A DNA stretch of 64,000 bases from a bacterium D16-50 (GTDB taxonomy: Bacteria > Bacillota > Clostridia > Lachnospirales > Lachnospiraceae). The stretch is taken from NCBI GenBank assembly GCA_003612485.1, contig RAZA01000006.1, positions 146,261-210,260 of the forward strand, in the 5' to 3' direction. Under the pieces are notes generated by a model. The model did not search any database and was not told where the DNA came from. It worked only from the letters and a program-made list of their open reading frames with translations. Shown here in pieces: positions 56,182 through 63,963 of this stretch; position 1 is the stretch's first letter; every line of letters starts with the position of its first letter. Made by a program: the position numbers and the translations under genes.

Positions 56182-57093
56182 ATGTACGATTTGATCATCA
56201 TTGGGTCCGGGCCGGCGGGGCTTTCGGCGGCCATATATGGAAAGAGGGCAGGGCTTGATCTGCTGGTGGTGGAACAGGCGCCTATGAGCGGCGGGCAGGT
56301 GCTCAACACCTATGAGGTAGACAATTATCTGGGGATGCCGGGAATCAACGGCTTTGACATGGGCGTGCAGTTCCGGGACCATGCGGATAAGCTGGGGGTG
56401 AAGTTTGCGGAGGCATGTGTCAGTGCCATTCAGGACAATGGGAATACAAAGACGGTGGTGACGGATGACGGGCCTCTGGAGGCGAGAGCCGTGATACTGG
56501 CTTCCGGCGCCGTCCATGCGCAGCTGGGCGTGCCCGGTGAGGAAAGGCTTTCCGGAAAGGGCGTGTCCTACTGCGCTACCTGCGACGGAGCCTTTTTCCG
56601 GGGACAGACCGTGGCCGTGGTAGGCGGCGGAGACGTGGCTCTGGAAGATGCGGCCTATCTGGCCCGTACTTGCGAGAAGGTGTATCTCATCCATAGAAGG
56701 GATCAGCTGCGGGGTGCCTTCGTCCTGCAGCAGGATCTGGAGGCGCTGCCCAATGTGGAAGTGCTGTACAGTCATGTGGTGGAGGAGATTCTGGGAGAGA
56801 CGGCAGTGGAGGGCATCCGAGTCAAAAATCTGAAGACGGAGGAGACCCTGACGCTTCCTCTGGCAGGTCTGTTTGTGGCAGTGGGGATCCGCCCCGGCAC
56901 GGAGCTGGTTCGCGGCCTCGCAGACTGTGACGAGGGGGGCTATGTGCTGGCGGGGGAGGACTGCGCCACCAGCGTGCCGGGGCTTTTCGCTGCCGGAGAC
57001 GTGCGCAAGAAGCCGCTTCGCCAGATCGTCACCGCAGTGGCGGACGGTGCCAACGCCGCGGTGGCCGCGGGAAGCTACTGCAAGAGGATTTAG
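56182..57093 (+). CDS. trxB: Thioredoxin reductase
   Basis: A 303-residue flavoprotein with the FAD motif GSGPAGLSAAIY, redox pair Cys131-Cys134 (CATC), NADPH motif GGGDVALEDA and the closing GLFAAGDVR. It reduces thioredoxin with NADPH. Standard for the low-molecular-weight TrxB class. GGAGCGGAGG precedes the ATG. Confidence 0.95.
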   Translation: MYDLIIIGSGPAGLSAAIYGKRAGLDLLVVEQAPMSGGQVLNTYEVDNYLGMPGINGFDMGVQFRDHADKLGVKFAEACVSAIQDNGNTKTVVTDDGPLEARAVILASGAVHAQLGVPGEERLSGKGVSYCATCDGAFFRGQTVAVVGGGDVALEDAAYLARTCEKVYLIHRRDQLRGAFVLQQDLEALPNVEVLYSHVVEEILGETAVEGIRVKNLKTEETLTLPLAGLFVAVGIRPGTELVRGLADCDEGGYVLAGEDCATSVPGLFAAGDVRKKPLRQIVTAVADGANAAVAAGSYCKRI

Positions 57094-57143
57094 GGGCGCT
57101 TCGCCGGAGAGGGTGATGGGAATCTCATGAGGGTGCCGGAACG

Positions 57144-57205
57144 AAAGGGTACTGTAAAACGCAGAAGGATGTTGCAAACCGCAAAAGGGTATTGCAGATT
57201 GCAAA
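57144..57205 (+). repeat. Degenerate ~21-bp tandem repeat
   Basis: Three units at about 57144, 57165 and 57186 share GGGTAyTGyAxAxxGCA-like sequence. Conservation is weak. Confidence 0.35.
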
Positions 57206-57250
57206 ATTAAAAATATCTTAATAAAATCTTTCGATTTCTCATTTCTGTAG

Positions 57251-57279
57251 TTGACAGAATTAAGATTTGGTGTTATATT
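57251..57279 (+). promoter_or_regulatory. Promoter of the NlpC/P60 gene
   Basis: TTGACA (57251-57256), 17-nt spacer ending in extended TGT, TATATT (57274-57279); leader about 108 nt. Confidence 0.75.
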
Positions 57280-57392
57280 TGTTAACAGATGTAATAAATC
57301 TGTAATAAATTATGGATATAAATGTAATTTCTATATAAATATAGAGCCAATCTTGATCATGTACATACTTTCCGGAGTGAGAGGAGATAAGA

Positions 57393-58589
57393 ATGAATTG
57401 CAATACTAGAAGAAAAGTGAGAACAACGGCTTTGGCGCTGGCAGCAACCATGACATTTACGGGATTCGGCATTACGGCAGAGGCGACCACCGCTGTTCTT
57501 CCCGGCGGCGGCGTGAGCCTTATCATTGATAAGGGAAATAAGCTTGAGGATATCGTAACCAACAATTCTACCATCCCCATCGAGTCCATCATGGAATTCG
57601 TGCAGGTGGACGACACGGCAGTGCCGCTGGCAGAGCCCACGGAGGAGGATTTGTTTCGGAAGCTGGTGATCGCGCAGGTGAGCAGCTGTGTGAACGTCAG
57701 GAGCCTTCCCAGCGAGGAGGGAGAAGTCCTTGGAAAGCTTTACAACAACTCTGTAGGCACCTTCTTGTCCGAGGAGAACGGATGGTATCAGATCACTTCC
57801 GGTACAGTGACCGGATATGTGAAGGCTGAATACTGCGTGACCGGCGAGGACGCTGTAGAGCTGGCCAAGCAGGTAGGGAAACGCTTTGCCACAGTGGATA
57901 CCCAGACCTTGTTTGTCCGCACGGAGCCCAACACGGAATGCGCCATTCTGGGAATGGTTCCGGAAGGGGACGAGCTTCTGGTTCTTGAGGAGGCCGAAGG
58001 CTGGGTGAAGGTGGATGTAGAAGAAGGTATCGGATGGGTATCCGCGGACTTTGTGAAGCTACATAGCGAGTTTGTTCAGGCGGAGTCCAAGGAAGAGGAG
58101 AGAGCTCGTCTCGCCAAGGAGGAAGAGGAGCGCAGAAAGGCCAGAGAGGCTGCTGCAAGAGCGGCTGCCGCAAACAATGCCAACAATGCGCCTGCCCAGT
58201 CTCAGCCGAAGGAGCCTGCCACTTATACCGTCACCGGCGACAGCGAGATGGGAAAGGCAGTAGCGGAATATGCTCTGCAGTTCGTGGGTAATCCTTATGT
58301 ATGGGGCGGCACCAGCCTAACCAACGGCGCTGACTGTTCCGGCTTTGTAATGAGCGTCTACGCCAACTTCGGCGTCAGTCTGCCTCATTCGTCCGCATCC
58401 GACCGCTCTCAGGGATATGCGGTGGACGGTCTGGAGAACGCCCAGCCCGGTGACCTGATCTGCTATTCGGGGCATGTGGCTCTGTATATAGGCGATGGGC
58501 AGATCGTGCATGCATCCAGCCCCGGAGTAGGAATCATCGTCTCCGGCGCAAATTATAGAAGCATTCTGGCCATCAGGAGAATCTTCTAA
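57393..58589 (+). CDS. Secreted SH3-NlpC/P60 cell-wall hydrolase
   Basis: A 398-residue exported protein. A signal peptide (ALALAATMTFTGFGITAEA) is followed by two bacterial SH3 domains (residues ~88-150 and ~165-225), an Ala/Glu/Arg-rich charged linker (~230-270) and a C-terminal NlpC/P60 domain with Cys315 (DCSGFV), His361 (GHVALYIG) and His373. Such enzymes cleave D-gamma-glutamyl bonds in peptidoglycan stems. Monocistronic with its own promoter and terminator. Confidence 0.93.
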   Translation: MNCNTRRKVRTTALALAATMTFTGFGITAEATTAVLPGGGVSLIIDKGNKLEDIVTNNSTIPIESIMEFVQVDDTAVPLAEPTEEDLFRKLVIAQVSSCVNVRSLPSEEGEVLGKLYNNSVGTFLSEENGWYQITSGTVTGYVKAEYCVTGEDAVELAKQVGKRFATVDTQTLFVRTEPNTECAILGMVPEGDELLVLEEAEGWVKVDVEEGIGWVSADFVKLHSEFVQAESKEEERARLAKEEEERRKAREAAARAAAANNANNAPAQSQPKEPATYTVTGDSEMGKAVAEYALQFVGNPYVWGGTSLTNGADCSGFVMSVYANFGVSLPHSSASDRSQGYAVDGLENAQPGDLICYSGHVALYIGDGQIVHASSPGVGIIVSGANYRSILAIRRIF

Positions 58590-58682
58590 TCTCTATGAAC
58601 CTTGTTTAGAAGGATGGGGGATAGAAGCTTTGGTGAAGGAAGGCCGGTTCAGAAACAAATAGAATAGAAGGTAAGTTGATAG

Positions 58683-58720
58683 AACGGCTACGCCGAAGGG
58701 ATTCGGCGCAGCCGTTTTTT
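58683..58720 (+). terminator. Terminator of the NlpC/P60 gene
   Basis: AACGGCT-A-CGCCGAA and TTCGGCG-C-AGCCGTT form a long stem with one mismatch around GGGA, then TTTTTT. Confidence 0.92.
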
Positions 58721-58831
58721 CCTTTCGCACTTCACGGACGAATTGCTGCTTATAGTCAAGTATTATAGTCTGTAAATTTGTGATAAAAATATATATTGTC
58801 TAAAATTTGTTTTGCAAAGTGATCTAAATGA

Positions 58832-58861
58832 TTGCCAAAACCTATGAAAGCATGGTATAAT
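58832..58861 (+). promoter_or_regulatory. Promoter of the hpf/raiA leader
   Basis: TTGCCA (58832-58837), 18-nt spacer ending in extended TGG, TATAAT (58856-58861); expected start near 58868. Confidence 0.7.
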
Positions 58862-58867
58862 ATCAGT

Positions 58868-59190
58868 ACAGAAAGAGATGGTGTCAACTTCTTGTTTCGT
58901 GTATGGTGCCAGAAGTGGGCATCAAGGGCGTCATAATCATAATGGTGTAATGAAGAAACATAAAAAACGTGGTTTAGGCTTTCGGTTTCATGTGCGTTTG
59001 ATCTGAGCGTAGATCTGGGCTCAGGTTCAGCTCCGAGTGTAAGGTTCGAGGTCGTGTCCGAAGAGTGGAAGACATTGTCAGGTGCCAAGGCAATAGATAT
59101 GGAGGCCTGAAGTATATAAGGATTTGATCTGAATTTTGGGAATCGGGTTCAAGGGCGCATATGAAGTCAGCATATAAAAATAATTGACAG
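58868..59190 (+). ncRNA. Long structured leader of hpf/raiA, candidate raiA-motif RNA
   Basis: About 330 nt between promoter and gene with no coding frame. Helices visible: ACTTCT/AGAAGT (58887-58892 with 58911-58916) inside GATG/CATC (58877-58880 with 58920-58923), and CTGAGC/GCTCAG (59003-59008 with 59019-59024). The raiA motif is a known conserved RNA found before raiA genes in Clostridia and Actinobacteria; position and length fit, but I could not compare with its covariance model. Confidence 0.55.
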
Positions 59191-59205
59191 AAAGGGATGA
59201 TTCGT

Positions 59206-59733
59206 ATGAAATTTGTGATCGTAGGCAGGAATCTGGATGTAACTCCCGCATTGAAGGCGGCTGTAGAGGACAAGATCGGCAAGCTGGCCAAGTATTTTAA
59301 TCCTGATACGGAGGTGCATGTAACCCTGAGCGTTGAGAAGGAGCGCCAAAAGATTGAAGTGACGATTCCGGTGAAGGGGAATATAATCCGCTCCGAGCAG
59401 GTCAGCAATGATATGTATGTTTCAATAGATCTGGTGGAGGAAATTATCGAAAGGCAGCTGAAGAAATACAAAACCAAGATTGTGGACAAACATCAAGAGG
59501 CAGGCTCTTTCAGCAAGATGTACATGGACAATGATTATATGGACGAGGAAGAGGTCAAGATTGTAAGGACCAAGAAGTTCGACATCAAGCCCATGTATCC
59601 GGAGGACGCATGTGTGCAGATGGAGCTTCTGGGACACGGATTCTTTGTGTTTATCAATGCAGAGACAGATCAGGTAAACGTGGTATATAGGAGAAAGGGA
59701 GATACCTATGGGCTGATAGAGCCGGAGGTTTGA
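59206..59733 (+). CDS. hpf: Ribosome hibernation promoting factor, long form
   Basis: A 175-residue protein. The N-terminal ~100 residues are the HPF/YfiA domain (MKFVIVGRNLDVTPALKAAVEDKIGKL by its key blocks), and the last ~60 are the dimerisation tail (KKFDIKPMYPEDACVQMELLGHGFFVFINAET in part). It joins 70S ribosomes into inactive 100S dimers. ATG 59206 is chosen because AAGGG is 10 nt upstream and the family starts MKF; ATG 59197 would be 1 nt from it. Confidence 0.95.
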   Translation: MKFVIVGRNLDVTPALKAAVEDKIGKLAKYFNPDTEVHVTLSVEKERQKIEVTIPVKGNIIRSEQVSNDMYVSIDLVEEIIERQLKKYKTKIVDKHQEAGSFSKMYMDNDYMDEEEVKIVRTKKFDIKPMYPEDACVQMELLGHGFFVFINAETDQVNVVYRRKGDTYGLIEPEV

Positions 59734-59896
59734 GGCTGTAGGTAGGCCGCCGGGGAGACTGGTTGTGGGAAGGGGCGTGCGGGTTTGATGCGACGCAGCT
59801 GATGCAGTTGCAGGCTGTCCCGAAGCTGCTCCGGGGAATGAGAGCTGTAGACTATAGAGTTGCAGGGTTCTTGAATTGTTAGACGGTAAGAGTATT

Positions 59897-59994
59897 GAGC
59901 TATTGCGTCAAGGAAACATGACGAAGTGTAGGGTTCATGAGTGATGTAAACCGACATTTTGGATATGTCTCCCTTGACGCAATGGCTCTTTTTT
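59897..59994 (+). terminator. Branched terminator: 17-bp closing stem around a 58-nt two-hairpin loop
   Basis: GAGCTATTGCGTCAAGG (59897-59913) pairs with CCTTGACGCAATGGCTC (59972-59988), one wobble, then TTTTTT (59989-59994). The enclosed loop holds CATGA/TCATG and GACAT/ATGTC hairpins, giving a three-way junction. It lies 163 bp after hpf and 170 bp before the M23 gene. The rest of the 430-bp gap shows no gene. Confidence 0.75.
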
Positions 59995-60110
59995 GCATGG
60001 GCACATGGTTCTGAGACGGTGATATTGGATAGGAAAAGAATTGGCAGGGAAGGAACTTTGAGGGAAGAGTTGGAATCTGAGGTGCATTATGGATAAGGAG
60101 GCGCATAAGC

Positions 60111-60152
60111 ATGAGGCTGTGGATTGCCGCATATATTTTCTATGATAAATGA
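60111..60152 (+). CDS. Possible 13-residue leader peptide
   Basis: ATG at 60111 with AAGGAGG 9 nt upstream, encoding MRLWIAAYIFYDK; the stop is 12 nt before the M23 start. It could couple translation, or be chance. Confidence 0.25.
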   Translation: MRLWIAAYIFYDK

Positions 60153-60164
60153 TCCGGAGCGGGC

Positions 60165-61292
60165 ATGGACAGAGGGGATAAGAATAAATATTTGGGCTGG
60201 CTGCGAAAAGGAATCATGGCAGAGTGCGTGCTGGTGACTGCAGTGGCGGCGCTGGTCATGGGAGGCAGGGGAGAAGAGGATGCACAGACCAGCCTCAGCA
60301 ACAATACGCTTGCTATAGAAGATGATTACATAAAGTGGGTAGACTTCACAGTGACCTATGAGGCGCTGTGCAAGGCGTATGAATGGGATGTGGAGACCCA
60401 CGGCTCGGAATATGAGATAGACTGGGTAGAGCTGCTGGCATATACGGCAGCTAAGACGGGGGGAGAATTCGACAAGTCAGCCTTGAAGACCTTGGACAAG
60501 GCAGCGGAGAAACTCTCGGAAGGAGAGAAGACCATACAGGAGCTGACGGAGGATCTGAAGTATTATTCTTATTATAAGGAGGCCTATGATGCAGCCATCG
60601 GCGGCCTGGTGGGGGAGTACAAGGAAGAAGCCAGAGATGCCTCCGCTGAAGGGGGCTATGTGGAGCGATATGGCCTGAAGGGGTATTTTCCGCTTGCACG
60701 TGGGTTTGATTATACACATTATGATGATTTTGGCGCAGGAAGGAGCTACGGCTACCAGAGGAAGCATTTGGGCCATGACATGATGGGGCTGGTTGGGACG
60801 CCCATTATGGCTATTGAGTCCGGGGTGGTGGAGGCTCTTGGGTGGAACCAGTATGGGGGCTGGCGGATCGGGATACGTAGCTTTGACGGGAAGCGGTACT
60901 ATTACTATGCTCACCTGCGGCAGAATTACCCTTATGCAGAGGGGCTGGAGGAAGGCAGCGTAGTGACGGCGGGAGATGTGATCGGATATATGGGCCATAC
61001 CGGGTACAGCACTACGGAGAATGTGAATAATATCAAGATCGTGCATCTGCACTGGGGGCTGCAGCTGATATTTGATGAGTCCCAGAAGGAAGGGAATAAC
61101 GAGATATGGATTGATGTGTACCCGCTGACCAGGTTTCTGGCGAAGCATACTCAGGCGGCTGTGAAAGTGGAGGGGACGAAGGAGTGGCGGAGGACGGTGG
61201 ATATTGTGGATCCAGAGGTGGAGGAGTATGAGGCGGGGCATAAGGCACAGAAAGAAGATGATGAAAATAGAGTGCCGGAGCAGACACAGTGA
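60165..61292 (+). CDS. M23-family peptidase-like membrane protein
   Basis: A 375-residue protein: one N-terminal transmembrane anchor (residues ~17-36), an extracytoplasmic helical region, then an M23 LytM-type domain. Zinc ligands are visible as His201 and Asp205 (KHLGHD) and His296 in HLHWG, with the YYAHL His between, so it is probably an active peptidoglycan endopeptidase. The C-terminal ~40 residues are charged and low in complexity. GGAG lies 5 nt before the ATG. Confidence 0.85.
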   Translation: MDRGDKNKYLGWLRKGIMAECVLVTAVAALVMGGRGEEDAQTSLSNNTLAIEDDYIKWVDFTVTYEALCKAYEWDVETHGSEYEIDWVELLAYTAAKTGGEFDKSALKTLDKAAEKLSEGEKTIQELTEDLKYYSYYKEAYDAAIGGLVGEYKEEARDASAEGGYVERYGLKGYFPLARGFDYTHYDDFGAGRSYGYQRKHLGHDMMGLVGTPIMAIESGVVEALGWNQYGGWRIGIRSFDGKRYYYYAHLRQNYPYAEGLEEGSVVTAGDVIGYMGHTGYSTTENVNNIKIVHLHWGLQLIFDESQKEGNNEIWIDVYPLTRFLAKHTQAAVKVEGTKEWRRTVDIVDPEVEEYEAGHKAQKEDDENRVPEQTQ

Positions 61293-61360
61293 ATTGTGGA
61301 GGGAGAGGCGAACTGAGTCTTTGTAGAAAAATTAGATAAAAAGAGAAATGGATAATTTAT

Positions 61361-61398
61361 ATGCCACAAATCGTGAAAAAAGTCAGGATTTGTGGCAT
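61361..61398 (+). terminator. Hairpin after the M23 gene, probable terminator
   Basis: ATGCCACAAATC and GATTTGTGGCAT, 12-bp perfect stem, 14-nt loop, followed by the T-rich TGTATTGTTT. Confidence 0.6.
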
Positions 61399-61410
61399 TG
61401 TATTGTTTCA

Positions 61411-61445
61411 GAACAGAAGACTCATGAAGCATGAATTCTACTGTC
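61411..61445 (+). repeat. Palindromic intergenic repeat, copy B
   Basis: Shares GAAGACTC, then GAAGC and TTCTA-TGT with copy A at 15152; the central CGC/GTG pairing of copy A is replaced by CAT/ATG here, a pairing-preserving change. The rest of the gap up to 61660 is A+T-rich with no gene. Confidence 0.5.
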
Positions 61446-61661
61446 TATCGCGATAGAGTATTTGTAAAACATGATATTGTATGACTAAAGAAATACGAGA
61501 CAGTTTATTTTATATTGTATGTGACTATAGGAAGGTTTTTTAATGCTATAGGATAATCTGCTTGTAGGAAGCCTATAATTCATCATAATGTATAGTTGTA
61601 TTATCTGCAAAAAATCACATATAATTATTAACAATCGCATATAAATTTTGATGTAAAAATA

Positions 61662-61690
61662 TTGCATAAAAAATAATTTTATGATATAGT
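61662..61690 (+). promoter_or_regulatory. Promoter of the ATPase-TOPRIM operon
   Basis: TTGCAT (61662-61667), 17-nt spacer, TATAGT (61685-61690). Confidence 0.6.
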
Positions 61691-61737
61691 TAGTTTTAAA
61701 AGGGGAGAATTATTTTCAATTCTCGGAGGAAATGAAT

Positions 61738-63015
61738 ATGTTGATAGAATTAAGAGCAAAAAACTGCTTTTCTTTTTCAGAAAAAATTACTTTTTCAGCG
61801 AAGGCAGATATGCGGAATAAAAAATTTGTATCTAATGTATACAGCGAAAATTATTTTAATATTCTAAAGACATTAGGAATTTATGGGCCTAATAACGCAG
61901 GAAAAACCTGTCTGGTAAAATGCATTCGCAGTGCAAGGAATATTTTATTGAACCGTGAGCCGAAGCTGATGGAGAATATTTTTCAGGAAAGTTCCATCTG
62001 CGAGATGGGGATTTCATTTTTGGAGGATGGAAGAGAATTTTCCTATGATTTCTGGTATGATACGAAAAAGGAGGAGTATCCATACGAAAAATTCTCAGAG
62101 ATTATCAGGGATCAGTATGGAAATGAGAAAGAGACCATATGGCTCCTGAAAGACAGCATCCGCGGAGATTATCAGTATGAAGATGAAGAACTCTTGAAAG
62201 TGATCTCTGTTATTTCGCAGAGCAATCTGCTGTTTTACCTGGCGGATGCCGACAAATTTAAGAAGCTGGCAGAAATGAAAAGGGTCTGTACTGCGTTCGC
62301 GTCCAGAATTGACATTATCGATATGAATAATATCCCAATTAAGCGCACCATTGAATTGATGAAAGCGCCAGGCGAGCTTCAGCAGAAGATTGTGGGCTTT
62401 ATCAAGAATGCAGATTTGTATCTGGACAGTTTTGAATATGTGGACATAGATAAGGTGCGCATAAAACCAGATAGGGAGGTTGAAAAACCGGAAGAAAAGG
62501 CACTTGACATTCCGGAACAGATAATGGATCAGATTCGATTGGTATCTGTATACAAAGGTGTCCATGTTCCCAGCATACTGTTTGACTCTACAGGGACAAA
62601 GAAGCTTGCGGCCCTTGCGAGTTACATTATAGAGGGGATAGAGCAGGGCAGGATACTGGTGGTGGATGAGTTGGACAGCAGTCTCCATTTCAAGTTGACC
62701 AGAGCGATAGTAGCCATGTTCAATAATGAGTTGAACATGGGGGCGCAATTGATTTTTACGATTCACGATATCAATTTGATGGACTGTAAGAAAATGTTCC
62801 GCAAAGAGCAGATTTGGTTTGTCCACAAAGATGAAAGCGGTGTCTATGTTTATTCTCTGGGAGATTTTACAGCCCAGCAGGGTGTAAGGGATACCACGGA
62901 TATTATGGAGAAATATCGGAGGGGAGCGTTAGGGGCGCTTCCGGATCCCGAATTGATAGGTTCGCTGCTCGATATGAAAGGAAATCGGAAGGAGGTGCCT
63001 GCCGGTGGGGAATAG
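61738..63015 (+). CDS. AAA/ABC-type ATPase of the COG1106 family (RloA/AbiLi-like)
   Basis: A 425-residue ATPase. Walker A is GPNNAGKT (residues 50-57), the ABC-like signature region holds DSTGTKKLAAL, and Walker B with the catalytic Glu/Asp is ILVVDELDSSLH (~305-316), followed by FTIHDINLMD. This layout matches the COG1106/AAA_15 ATPases of RloAB and AbiL-type abortive-infection systems. The start at 61738 has GGAGGA 7 nt upstream; ATG 61732 is too close. The gene is clearly A+T-richer than the rest of the window, suggesting acquisition. Overlaps the next gene by 11 bp. Confidence 0.82.
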   Translation: MLIELRAKNCFSFSEKITFSAKADMRNKKFVSNVYSENYFNILKTLGIYGPNNAGKTCLVKCIRSARNILLNREPKLMENIFQESSICEMGISFLEDGREFSYDFWYDTKKEEYPYEKFSEIIRDQYGNEKETIWLLKDSIRGDYQYEDEELLKVISVISQSNLLFYLADADKFKKLAEMKRVCTAFASRIDIIDMNNIPIKRTIELMKAPGELQQKIVGFIKNADLYLDSFEYVDIDKVRIKPDREVEKPEEKALDIPEQIMDQIRLVSVYKGVHVPSILFDSTGTKKLAALASYIIEGIEQGRILVVDELDSSLHFKLTRAIVAMFNNELNMGAQLIFTIHDINLMDCKKMFRKEQIWFVHKDESGVYVYSLGDFTAQQGVRDTTDIMEKYRRGALGALPDPELIGSLLDMKGNRKEVPAGGE

Positions 63016-63643
63016 GCTTCCGAAGATTTTTACAGGCAGCAGGATATGCATTATATGTGAGGGGGATGAGGAATATGAGTATCTGGAGAAACTGATATCG
63101 TTGGATGTTTGGAGCAAAGAGTATTGCTTTCAACTGGAAAATGCTGGGGGAAATGGGAACATTCCTGCGCGGTATCAGGACAAGTATCAGAATGGCGCTT
63201 TTGATTTGGTTCTGGTATTTTGCGATACAGATCGGAAACCGTATGAGCAGTATGTGGATATTAAGCGGAGGATTGATGAATTTCATGGAGTCGAGAATGC
63301 GGCGGACAAAATAATGATATATGGAAATCCATGTACCATGCAGATTATTATTGAGCATTTTGGTGATGTTAGACTTTGCTCTAATAATAAAAAGAAGAAT
63401 GCGCCTGTTATTTATGATTTGACAAGAATAGAAGGGTATAAAGGCAGGAAAGAACAGCGGAGAGAACTATTTTCGCAGATTACTAAGGAAAACTATCAGG
63501 AAATGAGAGAACGAATAAAACAAATTCCATGGGACGATACAGTGGAGGGAAGCACTAATTTTGGTAGGTTTCTGGATTATTTTTCTTCAGATGACAGAAG
63601 ATGGATGCAGATGATTAATGAAGTTTTGGATGAGACTAATTAA
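63005..63643 (+). CDS. TOPRIM-domain protein, probable effector partner of the ATPase (RloB/AbiLii-like)
   Basis: A 212-residue protein. The N-terminal ICIICEGDEE places the TOPRIM Glu at residue 19, and LVFCDTDRKP gives the Asp pair at 74 and 76. The C-terminal ~90 residues are charged and helical. GTG start at 63005 with AAGGAGGTG about 8 nt upstream, inside the ATPase gene, so the two are translationally coupled. TOPRIM nucleases paired with such ATPases act in phage defence (RloB, AbiLii, AriB, OLD-type). The fit to RloB itself is loose, so the subfamily may be distinct. Confidence 0.72.
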   Translation: MGNRLPKIFTGSRICIICEGDEEYEYLEKLISLDVWSKEYCFQLENAGGNGNIPARYQDKYQNGAFDLVLVFCDTDRKPYEQYVDIKRRIDEFHGVENAADKIMIYGNPCTMQIIIEHFGDVRLCSNNKKKNAPVIYDLTRIEGYKGRKEQRRELFSQITKENYQEMRERIKQIPWDDTVEGSTNFGRFLDYFSSDDRRWMQMINEVLDETN

Positions 63644-63751
63644 CATTTTATGTGATAAAGATAATTAGCAAAGGTGTTTAAATGGATAATGTTAAATGAT
63701 AAAGTCTAACAAGTGAAAAATTATTTGTTTTATGAGGAAGGAGCATAGAAA

Positions 63752-63963
63752 ATGAACGGTAATATCATGACCTTAAAGGATAATTCTCGTGGAGTAAAAA
63801 CATATGGATTTATTTTTGGAGAAGATGGGAAAGACTATTTTTTTATAAGGACAGTTTGATAAATTGTACAATTTACCAACTTGAGGAAGGGGACTGTGTT
63901 GAATTTAATAAAGAAGAGGATTGTTCTGGGGAGACCAGCTATGAAAAGTCAAGTCTAAATTAG
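63752..63963 (+). pseudogene. Cold-shock-domain-like protein, reading frame broken at a slippery T-run
   Basis: From the ATG at 63752 (AGGAAGGAG upstream) the frame encodes 31 residues ending GFIFGEDGKDYFF, a cold-shock RNA-binding motif, then reaches TGA at 63857 after four unrelated codons. Shifting -1 at the T_TTT_TTT heptamer (63838-63844) continues with YKDSL and an LEEGDCVEF block to TAG at 63961, giving a 70-residue cold-shock-like product. It may be a true pseudogene, a base-call error, or a programmed -1 frameshift or transcript slippage. It lies 108 bp after the TOPRIM gene. Confidence 0.6.

Noticed and set aside
57280..57392. A cyclic-di-AMP (ydaO-type) riboswitch before the NlpC/P60 gene, a common arrangement for wall hydrolases
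   Set aside because: The leader is too short and A+T-rich, and none of the conserved ydaO blocks is present; the same check upstream of the M23 gene at 60165 also failed.
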